Shown here piece after piece: positions 27,501 through 36,800 of a stretch of DNA of 64,000 bases. The stretch lies in assembly GCF_000190755.2 (NCBI RefSeq), contig NZ_JH109153.1, forward strand, positions 677,442 through 741,441, given 5' to 3'. The notes beneath the pieces were generated by a model. It saw nothing but the letters and a program-made list of their open reading frames with translations. It did not search any database and was not told where the DNA came from. Every line of letters begins with the position of its first letter. Positions within the stretch are counted from its first letter, which is position 1. This stretch comes from Methylobacter tundripaludum SV96 (GTDB lineage: Bacteria; Pseudomonadota; Gammaproteobacteria; Methylococcales; Methylomonadaceae). The position numbers were made by a program, and so were the translations under genes.

Positions 27501-30500
27501 CTTCGAAGCGCAGGCGGCGCAAACGCCCGATAAAATCGCCTTGGCCCATGCCGGGGCGACCCTCAGTTACGCTACATTAAACCGGCTGGCCAACCGGCTG
27601 GCTCACCAACTGCGTACCCTGGGCATAGGCCCGGATGTACCGGTCGGTCTGTGCCTGGAACCGTCGTTCGAGATGATCATCGGCTTGCTGGGCATCCTCA
27701 AAGCGGGCGGCGCCTATCTGCCGCTGCTGCCGGAGACGCCGTCGGAGCGCTTGGCCTTTATCCTGGAAGAAAGCCAAGCTCCTCTGATTTTGACCCGCGC
27801 TGAACTGACCGACGCCATAGCCGATTGCGGAACGCGGGTATTGAGCATCGACGAACTGCTGGGTAACGCCGCGCCGGAAACGAATCCCAATGGGGAAACG
27901 CATCCCGACAACCTGGCCTATATCATCTATACCTCCGGCTCTACCGGTCAGCCCAAGGGCGTACAGGTGAGCCACGGCAATCTGGCCCATTCGATACAGG
28001 CTCGGCTGAAACACTACAATGCGCCTTTCACCGGCTTGCTGCTGCTGCAACCGTTTGCTTTCGATATTGCCGGCGGCGGCATTTTCTGGAGCCTGTGCCA
28101 AGGCGGCTGCCTGTTCCTTGAACCGCGCAGCCTGGCCCAAGACCCCCGGCAATTGCTGGATCGTATCGCCCAAACCCAGGTTTCCCACCTGATCCTGCTG
28201 CCGCTGCTGTACGCGCCCTTGCTGGACTTGGCGACAACGGCGCAACTGCCAAACCTTCGCGTAGTGATTGTCGGCGGCGAGCAAATGCCCGTTGAACTGG
28301 CCTCGCGCCACAGCGCAATGGCGCCTCAAGCGGCTTTGTTCAACGAATACGGACCGACCGAAACGACCATCTGGAGCAGCGCTTTCCATGTGGAAAACGA
28401 CGCGCAACACAATATTATTCCGATCGGCAAACCCACCGCCCACAGCCGTCTTTACCTGCTCGACGAACAGCTCAATCCGGTGCCGGTTGGCGTCCCCGGC
28501 GAGTTGTACATCGGCGGCGAACAGGTCAGTCGCGGCTACCTTCGCCATCCGGCCTTGACCGGCGAAAAATTCATGCCCGATCCTTTTGCAGCGGCGCCGG
28601 GCGCTCGGTTGTACCGCACCGGCGATGTCGCCCGTTATCGTAGCGACGGCAATATCGAATTCCAGGGCCGCATCGACCAGCAAGTGAAAATCCGCGGTTT
28701 CAGGATCGAGCTCGGCGAAATCGAGGCGGCGCTTAAAGACCATAGCAGCATCAACGAAGCGGCGGTCGTGGTAAACGCCCAAGGCAGCAGCAAACGCTTG
28801 GTGGCTTACTTGGTTGCCCAGCCGGGCAGCGTCGGCGACAGCGAAACCTTGCGCGCTTATCTGCAAACCAAACTGTCCGATTACATGATACCTTCGGCCT
28901 TCGTGTTTCTCGACAGCCTGCCGCTCACCGCAAACGGCAAGCTCGATCAACGGGCCTTACCCGCTCCGGAACGCGACAGCCGCGAGTCGTCCTACCTGGC
29001 CCCGCGCACGCCGACCGAAACGCTGCTCGCCACCATCTGGCAGGACGTATTGGGCTTGGCGCAGGTGGGCGTTCAGGACAATTTCTTTAGCTTGGGCGGC
29101 GATTCGATCCTGAGCATCCAGATCGTCAGCCGCGCGAATCGGGCCGGTATCGGCCTGACCGTCAAACAACTGTTCCAGCACCAAACCGTTGCCGAACTGG
29201 CGCGGGTGGCCCCGGAACGGCAAGCGGTTCATGCCGAGCAGGGAACGCTGAGCGGACCGGTGACGCTGACGCCGATTCAGACCTGGTTCTTCGAAGGTGC
29301 GTCGCCGGAACCGCAGTATTTCAATCAATCCGTCCTGCTCAAGCTGGTCGCAGGACTTAACCCGGAGCACCTGGAGCGCGCCGTACACGCACTGGTCATG
29401 CATCACGACATGCTGCGCGCCCGCTTCCATTGGCAAGAAGGGCAAGTTCGAGCCGAAATTGCCGACAACGGCGCTTTTTTGCCTTTCAGCATCCATGATT
29501 ATTCCGCTCTCCCGGCCGAACAACGCGCCGCCGCGCTCTCGGCGGATGCGTTGCAACAGCAAACCAGCCTGGATCTATCCGAGGGGCCGCTGTTACGGGT
29601 GATTTTTTACCGCATGGGCGACGGCCAAGCGGACCGCTTGCTGCTGATTATTCACCATCTGGTCGTGGACGGAGTTTCCTGGCGCATTCTACTCAGCGAT
29701 CTCGACACCGCCCTGAACCAATTGGGCCGCGCCGAACCGGTTGCGCTGCCCGCCAAAACCACCGCTTTCCCCTATTGGAGCGAACGACTCAAGGCCTATG
29801 CCGATTCCGAACAGGCTATCGCCGAACTGGCTTATTGGCGGGAACAATCCACCACGCCGACCCGGCGGCTACCGCTGGACACCAACGCCGACCCAAGCTG
29901 CAACACCCTGGATACCGTCGAGCATGTCACGCTGGCCTTATCGGCTGAATTAACCCAGGCGCTGCTGCTGGAAACGCCGCAAGCCTACCGCAGCCAAATC
30001 AACGATGCGCTGCTGACCGCACTGCTACGCACCTTTAGCGCCTGGACCGGCGACACCGGCCTGCGTATTGTGATGGAAGGCCACGGCCGCGAGGAATTGT
30101 TCGACGATGTGGACTTGTCCCGCACCGTCGGCTGGTTTACCAGCGGCTTCCCGCTGGTGTTGCGTTATCAAGCGGGCGAAGGGATAGGCGCTTCGCTAAA
30201 ACGGGTCAAAGAAACCTTGCGCAGCATCCCCAAGCACGGCATAGGCTTCGGCATACTGCGTTATCTGAACCAGGACGCCGACATTCGCGCCGCGCTGGCT
30301 GCGGATAGCGATGCGGAAGTCAGCTTTAACTATCTAGGCCGCTTCGATCAAAATGCCGGCAGCTCGGTCTTGTTAGGCGAGGCATCGGAACCCACCGGTT
30401 CTGACCAAAGCCAAATCGGCCAACGGCGTTTTGTGCTGGAAATCAACGGCATCTTGAACGAAGGCCGCTTGCAATTGACCTGGACTTACAGCAAGCGCTT

Positions 30501-33500
30501 GCATAACCGGCACACCGTTGAGCGCTTGGCCGAGAGCTACTTTGCCGAGCTGGAAGCCATCATCCGGCACTGCCGCAGTGAGGAAGCGGGCGGCTACACC
30601 GCATCCGACTTTCCGCTGGCCGCCGTGGACGATCCGCTGTTAAACCGGTTGTTCGGGCAGTGGCGCACCAACGTCGAGGATGCCTATCCGCTGTCGCCGA
30701 TGCAACAGGGCATGCTGTTCCACAGCCTGTACGACGATGGTTCCGGGGCTTACATCATCCAGATGACCGGCAACATGACCGGTGTGTTTCAACCCGCCGC
30801 ATTTCGTCAGGCTTGGCAACGGGTGCTGGATCGCCATCCGAGTTTGCGCACAGCAATACTGGCCGAAGGCAGCGCGGACCCGCTGCAAGTGGTGATCGGC
30901 CGGGTCGATCTGCCCTGGCAAGAGCTGGATTGGCGCGGCCAGTCCGCCGCCCGGCAACAGGCAAACTGGGAGGAATTGCTACGGGCGGACCGCGCCCAAG
31001 GTTTCCGTATGGACGAAGCGCCGCTGATGCGCTGCACTTTGGCTCGGCTGGAAGAAAACAGCTGGCAATTCCTCTGGAGCCATCACCACCTGCTGACCGA
31101 CGGCTGGTGCCTGCCGATCCTGATGCGGGAAGTGCTGCATTTTTACAGCGCGTTCGTTAATGGCCGCGACGCTGACCTTGCCGTCCCTCGTCCGTACCGG
31201 GATTATATCGCCTGGTTGCAACAGCAGGATTTGGCGCAGGCGGAAGCCTTCTGGCGTGAAACCTTGCAAGGTTTCAGCGCTCCGACCGGCTTTGGCGTGG
31301 ATCATACCCCCAGCCCGGTCGCCATAGCGGAAACCGCCGTCTACCGGGAATGCGCATTGGAATTGGATGCCGACACCAGCCGGGCGCTGCAACAGCTCGC
31401 GCAAAGCCACAGCCTGACGCTGGGCGTATTGATCCAGGGCGCTTGGGGCGTTTTATTAAGCGCTTACAGCGGCATCAGCGATGTGTTGTTCGGCGCGACC
31501 GTCTCGGGCCGTCCGCCGCAAATTGCCGATGTCGACGCGATGGTCGGCTTGTTCATCAACACCTTGCCGGTGCGCATCCAGCTGGACCCCGCGCAATCGT
31601 TGCTCGCCTATTTCACGGAGCTGCGCGATGCGCAACTGACCCGCGACGGTTACGCCTATACGCCGTTGGTGAATATCCATGCGTGCAGCGAAATACCGGC
31701 GCGCCAGCCGTTGTTTGAAAGCATCGTCGTGTTTGAAAACTATCCGATGGACGCGTCTTTGGAAGAGCAGGCCGAACTGCTCGCCATTGCTGATTTGCAG
31801 ATTCAGGAACAAACCAATTTCCCGCTCACCTTAACCGCGGCTAATGCCACGCATATCCCACTCAAAATAGCTTACGACAACGCTCGTTTCGACGAGGGCA
31901 GCGTCGCGCGCATATTGGAGCATCTCGGCAACCTGTTGACCGGCTTGGTTGCCGCGCCGCAGCAAACCATTGCACAGTGGTCGGACTGCTTGATCGGTGT
32001 AGAAGAGCGCAGAAAGCTGTTGCTCGACTTAAACCAAACCCGGATAAAACGCCCCGAACACGACATGACTTTAGCCGAACTGTTTGAGGCTCAAGTCCGG
32101 CGCACACCGTTCAGCATAGCGGCGATGTTTGCCGACCAACAGCTCAGCTATGACCGGCTGAACCGGCGGGCCAACCAAGTCGCGCACCGGCTCCGTGCGC
32201 TAGGCGTTGGGCCCGGCGTATTGGTCGCGCTGTGCATGGAACGCTCGCTGAACATGCTGGTCGGGCTGTTGGGCATCCAAAAAGCCGGCGGCGCTTATGT
32301 GCCGCTGGACCCCGGTTATCCGGCGCAACGGCTGGCCTTTATGCTGGAAGACGGCCAGGTGCCTGTCATCCTCACCCAACAGAATTTGCTGGCGACTTTG
32401 CCTGAGACCGGCGCGCAACGGGTCTGCCTGGACGAAAACGGCGGGGATGCGGCAGGTTTCAGCGAAGCCAACCCGGTTCGCCTGTCCGGGCCGGAACACT
32501 TAGCCTATGTGATCTATACCTCCGGCTCCACCGGCAAGCCCAAGGGCGTGCAGATTAGCCAAGGGGCGTTAGTCAATTTCCTGATGGCGATGGCGGAAAA
32601 GCCGGGCTTGACCGAGAGCGATATTCTGCTGGGCGTGACCACCATATCCTTCGATATTGCGGGCCTGGAGTTGTATTTGCCGCTGCTGGTCGGCGCCAAG
32701 TTGGCCTTGGTCAGCCGCGAAACCGCCACAGACGGCTACAGCCTATTGACGGAGATGCAGCGGGTTGGCGCTACGCTGATGCAGGCCACGCCCATCACTT
32801 GGCGTTTATTACTGGAAGCCGGTTGGCAAGGCGCGCCCTTACAGCGGGCATTGTGCGGCGGCGAAGGCTTCCCGCAGGATTTGGCTAGCCGCATGCGCCA
32901 GACCGGCGTCGAAGTGTGGAATCTGTACGGTCCGACCGAAACCACCATCTGGTCGTCGGCCCATCCGGTCTCAGGACAAAACCACGGCGAAGCGCACGAG
33001 TCGATCGGCCGCCCGATCGACAACACCCGCCTGTACATAGTGGATCGCGGTTACCGGCTGACGCCGATAGGCGTACCCGGCGAACTGCTGATCGGCGGCG
33101 ACGGACTGGCGCAAGGTTATTTCGGCCGTCCCGGCTTGACCGCGGAAAAGTTCATCCCCGATCCTTTCGGTAACCAGCCGGGCAGCCGCGTGTACCGCAC
33201 CGGCGACCAGGTCCGTTACCGCGAGGACGGCAACCTGAGCTGTCTGGGCCGTATCGACCATCAGATAAAAATTCGGGGCTTCCGCATTGAACTGGGCGAA
33301 ATCGAAGCGTTGCTCAACCAGCATGCCGAGGTAAAACAGGCGGTGGTGAGCGTCTGGGAAGCGGGAGCCGACGATAAGCGGCTGATCGCCTACGTACTGG
33401 CGGAACCCGGCGCTACCTTGGACGCGGACACCTTGCGCACCGCGTTACGGGAGCAGTTGCCGGCCTACATGGTGCCTTCCGACTGGCTGTTCCCGGACAG

Positions 33501-33876
33501 CTTCCCGCTCACGCCGAACGGCAAGCTGGATCGCGCCGCCCTGCCCGCGCCCAACCGTCAACAACGAGCCGCGTACACAGCGCCCAGCACGCCGACCGGT
33601 GCAAAGCTGGCCGAACTGATGGCCGAGGTTTTGTCCGTGGAACGGGTCAGCGCCGACGACGATTTCTTCGATCTGGGCGGGCATTCGCTGCTGGCGGCAA
33701 AGCTGGTTACCCGCATCGCGCAGGCGTTTCAACTCAGCGTGCCGCTGCCGGTGCTGTTTCAAAAACCAACCATAGAGCAATTGGCCGACTATATCGACAC
33801 CACCTTATGGGCGGCACAGCAAGGCGCGGCCCCTGAAACCACGTTACAGGATGACGAAGAGGAATTTAGACTGTGA
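21532..33876 (+). CDS. Three-module nonribosomal peptide synthetase (C-A-nMT-T / C-A-T-E / C-A-T)
   Basis: 4114 residues. Module 1: C (about 45-490; HHIVSDG at 178-184), A (TSGSTG at 658), an N-methyltransferase inserted between A8 and A10 (EIGCGTG at 1038), T (Ser1467). Module 2: C (HHIISDE at 1660, Glu replacing the usual Gly), A (TSGSTG at 2134), T (LGGDSI, Ser2525), epimerase (HHLVVDG at 2708; EGHGRE, RTVGWFTS, FNYLGRF). Module 3: C of the type that accepts a D-residue donor (HHHLLTDG at 3184), A (TSGSTG at 3663), T (Ser4052). By eye the ten-residue codes are DILQFGLVWK (A1) and DILQLGLIWK (A3), close or identical to the known glycine code; A2 reads about DIGIIGEIWK and I cannot assign it. 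Predicted output: sarcosine, a D-residue, glycine. Because it starts with a C domain and ends without a TE, it should work mid-line. The acidic tail (DDEEEF) and 4-nt overlap (GTGA) point to transfer to the next protein. Confidence 0.95.
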   Translation: MKEVVARFASLSPAKQALLQKAQKATGSIGLKEEPIPPRSAGEAHPPLSFAQQRLWFLDQLEGPSATYNMPNAVRLDGRLDLSAFEAVFQEIVRRHEVLRTNFIQQNSRPVQLIHAEIDCRIPVVDLQNLPEAQRESAFDRLAEQEARRPFDLAQDRLLRLSLVRLAADRHILLINIHHIVSDGWSNGNVLLREVLALYEAFSEDKPSPLTPLPIQYADFACWQREWLSGPRLDNQIAYWQKQLSGIPALLELPTDRPRPPIQTFTGSTRYFTLETELLTQLKALSQAAGATLFMTLQAGFAALLARYSRQETVVVGSPIANRNRKELEPLMGFFVNTLVLRTEFTDSLTGHELLAQVRHTCLEAYRHQDVPFERLVEAIKPERNLSFSTLFQVMFILQNQNEQTADLHIGDLRMSTIPQAAASSMFDMTLKLEEQNGALLGEFEYNTDLFDAATIERFVAHFRTLLTGIATHPDCPVAQLPLLDQTGRQQLLLDWNVTRHDYPLEQTVYRLFEQQARQHPDRIALLWEGEQLSYGQLNARADLLAGYLCKLGATTETLIGLCVERSMDMVVGLLGIMKTGAAYVPLDPAYPKDRLNAMIASSGLSLLLTQQTAASALPACAARLVFLDSDWPAIAATRHPITTGPACTDSLAYVIYTSGSTGQPKGVQISHRALLNFLLSMSKQPGLSADETLLAVTTISFDIATLELYLPLIIGARIALVSRETAADGFALLEAINSSQATVMQATPATWRLLFATDGRGALPLRRIFCGGEALTGELADQLLNTGAEVWNLYGPTETTVWSTASRVLPQQDGGEIGKSASASIGRPIANTQTYIVDSFFHPVPVGIPGELHIGGDGLSRGYLGQAAMTAERFLPDPFAATPGARVYKTGDLVRFLNSGQIAFLGRVDHQVKIRGFRIELGEIEAVLSRHPAVRNAVAVCREDRADQQQLLAYVEADPDWQEEAPDTTLGDVLIEKWQTVWDQTYRTAQPAVVDDFDTSGWLSSYTGKPIPDSEMQAWVDGTVARILALQPSRVMEIGCGTGLLLSRIAPKVQAYVGVDFSAAVLERLHQKNQIWGLSGIQLLRREADRFSPDEAQSFDTIIINSVIQYFPGLDYLLTVLEGAVNSISDGGRLFLGDLRTLPLLELQHASVQFHQADAACTCEELSRRVAGQTEREEELLLDPRFFSALQTRLPRISAVEFFLKPGTAANEMIKFRYDAVLRIGAVTPAPSLDTQSLDAGKDALNLEDLREKLSAQPETLLVKNLPNRRLSEDARILEWLRSGSSPGTVGEMRAQLQHEPPLGVDPDALCKLGESLDYTVALGWAEDEPQRRFDAVFYRHNNRNAGRGIAFPGNVPADRLEQYINDPGRNSRTRLLAAELRRVLEDRLPAYMVPSAIVCLDKLPLTPNGKIDRRALPAPDMTGLKEDYVAPRNSDEQRVAAIWSEVLEVERIGANDNFFNLGGHSLLAVQVISKIRDAFSVELPIQALFDAPTVALLSERLLADAANAQPVSAPIQALSAEERAAAPLSFAQQRLWFLDKLEGASVTYHISGAARMTGKLNVTVLERTFSEIVRRHEVLRTRFDECDGHPMQIIVPPEPFLFRQVSLEQLSESLREQEIQHWLASENERPFALAHEPLLRVTLLRLDETSHLLLMTLHHIISDEWSMGLLLQEVADLYRAFGLNQPSPLPELPIQYADYAHWQRQWLSGTLLLTQLSYWAKHLAEAPALLDLPTDRPRPPVQRYRGRSQSFSIEAGLANQLKQLGRSAEATLFMTLLGGYGVLLARYARTTDLVIGSPIANRNRTELERLIGFFVNTLPLRLDLSGNPSTRELLSRIRQTALAAYAHQDVPFEYIVEELQPERNLSHAPLFQVMFVLQNAPAPDMAVEDLRLEMLDSASPAAKFDLTLSIEEVAGELRGVIEYNTDLFDETTILRFIAHYRRLLAGMAAAPDSPVMALPLLDDAEQRQIVFDWNASFGLTTPLTIQQVFEAQAAQTPDKIALAHAGATLSYATLNRLANRLAHQLRTLGIGPDVPVGLCLEPSFEMIIGLLGILKAGGAYLPLLPETPSERLAFILEESQAPLILTRAELTDAIADCGTRVLSIDELLGNAAPETNPNGETHPDNLAYIIYTSGSTGQPKGVQVSHGNLAHSIQARLKHYNAPFTGLLLLQPFAFDIAGGGIFWSLCQGGCLFLEPRSLAQDPRQLLDRIAQTQVSHLILLPLLYAPLLDLATTAQLPNLRVVIVGGEQMPVELASRHSAMAPQAALFNEYGPTETTIWSSAFHVENDAQHNIIPIGKPTAHSRLYLLDEQLNPVPVGVPGELYIGGEQVSRGYLRHPALTGEKFMPDPFAAAPGARLYRTGDVARYRSDGNIEFQGRIDQQVKIRGFRIELGEIEAALKDHSSINEAAVVVNAQGSSKRLVAYLVAQPGSVGDSETLRAYLQTKLSDYMIPSAFVFLDSLPLTANGKLDQRALPAPERDSRESSYLAPRTPTETLLATIWQDVLGLAQVGVQDNFFSLGGDSILSIQIVSRANRAGIGLTVKQLFQHQTVAELARVAPERQAVHAEQGTLSGPVTLTPIQTWFFEGASPEPQYFNQSVLLKLVAGLNPEHLERAVHALVMHHDMLRARFHWQEGQVRAEIADNGAFLPFSIHDYSALPAEQRAAALSADALQQQTSLDLSEGPLLRVIFYRMGDGQADRLLLIIHHLVVDGVSWRILLSDLDTALNQLGRAEPVALPAKTTAFPYWSERLKAYADSEQAIAELAYWREQSTTPTRRLPLDTNADPSCNTLDTVEHVTLALSAELTQALLLETPQAYRSQINDALLTALLRTFSAWTGDTGLRIVMEGHGREELFDDVDLSRTVGWFTSGFPLVLRYQAGEGIGASLKRVKETLRSIPKHGIGFGILRYLNQDADIRAALAADSDAEVSFNYLGRFDQNAGSSVLLGEASEPTGSDQSQIGQRRFVLEINGILNEGRLQLTWTYSKRLHNRHTVERLAESYFAELEAIIRHCRSEEAGGYTASDFPLAAVDDPLLNRLFGQWRTNVEDAYPLSPMQQGMLFHSLYDDGSGAYIIQMTGNMTGVFQPAAFRQAWQRVLDRHPSLRTAILAEGSADPLQVVIGRVDLPWQELDWRGQSAARQQANWEELLRADRAQGFRMDEAPLMRCTLARLEENSWQFLWSHHHLLTDGWCLPILMREVLHFYSAFVNGRDADLAVPRPYRDYIAWLQQQDLAQAEAFWRETLQGFSAPTGFGVDHTPSPVAIAETAVYRECALELDADTSRALQQLAQSHSLTLGVLIQGAWGVLLSAYSGISDVLFGATVSGRPPQIADVDAMVGLFINTLPVRIQLDPAQSLLAYFTELRDAQLTRDGYAYTPLVNIHACSEIPARQPLFESIVVFENYPMDASLEEQAELLAIADLQIQEQTNFPLTLTAANATHIPLKIAYDNARFDEGSVARILEHLGNLLTGLVAAPQQTIAQWSDCLIGVEERRKLLLDLNQTRIKRPEHDMTLAELFEAQVRRTPFSIAAMFADQQLSYDRLNRRANQVAHRLRALGVGPGVLVALCMERSLNMLVGLLGIQKAGGAYVPLDPGYPAQRLAFMLEDGQVPVILTQQNLLATLPETGAQRVCLDENGGDAAGFSEANPVRLSGPEHLAYVIYTSGSTGKPKGVQISQGALVNFLMAMAEKPGLTESDILLGVTTISFDIAGLELYLPLLVGAKLALVSRETATDGYSLLTEMQRVGATLMQATPITWRLLLEAGWQGAPLQRALCGGEGFPQDLASRMRQTGVEVWNLYGPTETTIWSSAHPVSGQNHGEAHESIGRPIDNTRLYIVDRGYRLTPIGVPGELLIGGDGLAQGYFGRPGLTAEKFIPDPFGNQPGSRVYRTGDQVRYREDGNLSCLGRIDHQIKIRGFRIELGEIEALLNQHAEVKQAVVSVWEAGADDKRLIAYVLAEPGATLDADTLRTALREQLPAYMVPSDWLFPDSFPLTPNGKLDRAALPAPNRQQRAAYTAPSTPTGAKLAELMAEVLSVERVSADDDFFDLGGHSLLAAKLVTRIAQAFQLSVPLPVLFQKPTIEQLADYIDTTLWAAQQGAAPETTLQDDEEEFRL

Positions 33877-36800
33877 AATCCATTGATGCACTGATGTCCC
33901 GGCTGCGCGAATTAAATATCAAACTCTGGCTGGACGGCGACCAATTAGGTTGCCGTGCGCCCAAAGGGGTTATGAACGCAGAACTGGCCGCAGAATTATC
34001 CGCGCACAAAGCCGACATCCTGCGCTATCTGCATCAAGCGGAAGCGTCAACCGCATCCCAACAAAACAGCATCCCCGCCGCCCCGCGCAATCAGCTTTTG
34101 CCGCTGTCCTTCGGCCAACAACGCTTGTGGTTTCTGGAGCAACTAGAAGGCCCTTCGGCGACCTATAACATGCCCCTCGCCATGCGCCTGGAAGGGACGC
34201 TGGGCGTGGCGGCGCTGGAAAAGGCCCTGAGCGAAATCATCCGGCGGCATGAGGCGCTGCGAGCCAACTTCAAGATAGAGGACGAACAAGCCGTCATCCG
34301 CATTCGCGAAACGGCGGAATGCCCGCTGACTGTCGTCGCGGCAAAAGAGTCAGGGACTGGAGAAGAACAACGCTGGATTCAGCAGGAAGCCCGGCGCTGT
34401 TTCGATCTCGCCAACGATCCGCTGGTGCATGCCACCCTGGTGCAATGGACCGATAGCTCGCAGCTGTTTCTACTGACCATGCACCACATCGTTTCCGACG
34501 GCTGGTCCTTAGGTATTTTCCTCCGTGAATTGGCCGCCCTCTACGAGGCATTCAGCAACGGCTTACCGTCGCCGCTGCCGGAGCTGTCTATCCAGTACGC
34601 CGATTATGCCCACTGGCAACGCCAACGCTTGCAAGGCAAGGTCCTTGACCAACTGCTCGATTATTGGCGCCAGCAGTTGTCCGGTGCGCCGGAACTGCTG
34701 GCGTTGCCGACCGACCGGCCCAGGCCGCCGATCCAAACCTATCATGGCCGCAGCCTGAACGCTAAGCTGGACGCCGATTTAAGCAAACGTCTGCAAACCC
34801 TGAGCCAAACGACGGGCGGCACCTTGTTTATGACCCTGTTGTCCGGTTTCGCGCTGCTGCTGTCCCGCTACAGCGGCCAGGAAGACATCGTTATCGGTAC
34901 CCCGGTCGCCAATCGCAACCATACCGATATTGAGCCGCTGATCGGCTTATTCATCAATACCCTCGCGCTGCGCCTGGACCTGTCGGGCAATCCGTCCGCG
35001 CAGGAACTGCTGGCAAAAGTACGAAACACCTGCTTGGAGGCTTATGAACACCAGGACGTGCCCTTCGAACAACTGGTCGAGGAGTTAAAACCGCCGCGCA
35101 GTCTCAGCTACGCGCCGCTGTTCCAAGTGTCGTTCGATCTGCAAAATACCTCGATGGATGCGATCGTCATGCCCGGCCTGAGTCTCTGTCCGGTGGAACA
35201 GGAAGCGGTGGCGGCCAAATTCGACCTGAGCCTATCCGTGGAGGAAACCGCTACAGAACTGTTGACGGTGTGGAATTACAATCCCGACCTGTTCGATGAG
35301 GCCACCATCGTGCGCATGATGAACCATTACCGCATGCTGCTGGAGGGCATGGTTGCCGAACAGGCTGCTTGCCTAGGCGAATTGCCATTATTGGATGAGC
35401 GGGAACGCCAACAAATCTTGTATGCCGCCAACGCCACCGCACAAAGTTACCCTGCTGCGCACAGTTTTCTCGACTTGTTCGAGGCGCAAGCGCAGGCAAC
35501 GCCGGACCGTATTGCACTGAGTTTTGCCGATCAGTCGCTCAGCTACCGGCAATTGTATCGACGCGTCCGGCAGCTGGCCTCCGCGTTACAGATGCTGGGA
35601 GTCGGCCCCGAAGTGCTGGTCGCCCTGTGCGTGGAACGCTCCGTGGACATGGTCGTCGGCCTGTTGGGCATCATGCGGGCGGGCGGCGCTTATATTCCGC
35701 TGGATCCCGGCTATCCGCCGGAACGACTAGCCTGTGTTCTCGACGATGCGCGTCCCTTGCTGTTGCTTACGCAGGAACGGCTGGAAGCCGCTCTACCGGC
35801 AAGCGGCGCACGAGTGATTTGTCTGGACCGCGACCGGGAAATGTTGGCGGACTTGGCGCAGCAAAACCCGCACGGCCCGGTGCCGCCCGCCGGATCAAAC
35901 GCCGCCTACGTGATTTTTACCTCCGGTTCTACCGGCAGGCCCAAAGGCGTTCAAATCCAGCATCGGGCGCTGCTGAACTTCCTCGTCTCGATGCAGCGCG
36001 AACCCGGCCTAAGCGAGCAGAACGCACTGCTGGCGGTAACCACCATATCGTTCGATATTGCCGCACTGGAAATCTATCTGCCGCTGATTAGCGGCGCGCA
36101 TTTGGTATTGGCCGACCGCGAAACCGCGCTGGACGGCAGGCAATTGCAAGCGACCCTGCAAAGCCATCGCATTACCCATATGCAGGCCACCCCGGCCACT
36201 TGGCGGGTATTGCTCGAATCGGATTGGCAGCCGCGCACACCGTTCTGTGTGCTGTGCGGCGGCGAAGCCCTGCCGGTGGATCTGGCCAGGCAACTGCTGC
36301 AAAAAGGCGTACGCCTGTGGAATCTTTACGGCCCCACCGAAACCACAATTTGGTCGTCGGCTCGCGAAGTGGTATCAGCCGATCCAAGCAAAGAGGGCGT
36401 CGAAGCGATTGGCCGCCCGATACAAAACACCCAGATCTACATTCTGGACAAATACAATCACCCGCTGCCGATAGGCGTTGCCGGCGAACTGCACATCGGC
36501 GGCGACGGCCTGGCGCGCGGCTACCTCTACCGGCCCGACCTGACCGCCGACAGCTATCGGCCCGACGCGTTTTCAGACCGGGCCGGAGCGCGCCTGTACC
36601 GCACCGGCGACCTCGCCCGTCGCTTGGCCGACGGGACCATCGACTTTTTGGGCCGCATCGACCATCAGGTCAAAATCCGCGGCTATCGCATTGAGCTGGG
36701 CGACATCGAAGCAGCGCTACGCCAACAACCGGGCATCAAACAAGCCATCGTCCTGGCGCGCGAAGACCTACCCGGCGACAAACGTCTGGTCGCCTATTTG

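Noticed and set aside
27577..28950. 457-codon open frame antisense to the NRPS
   Set aside because: Long antisense frames are expected in GC-rich NRPS DNA; the translation has no recognisable domain and the + strand frame has full adenylation motifs.
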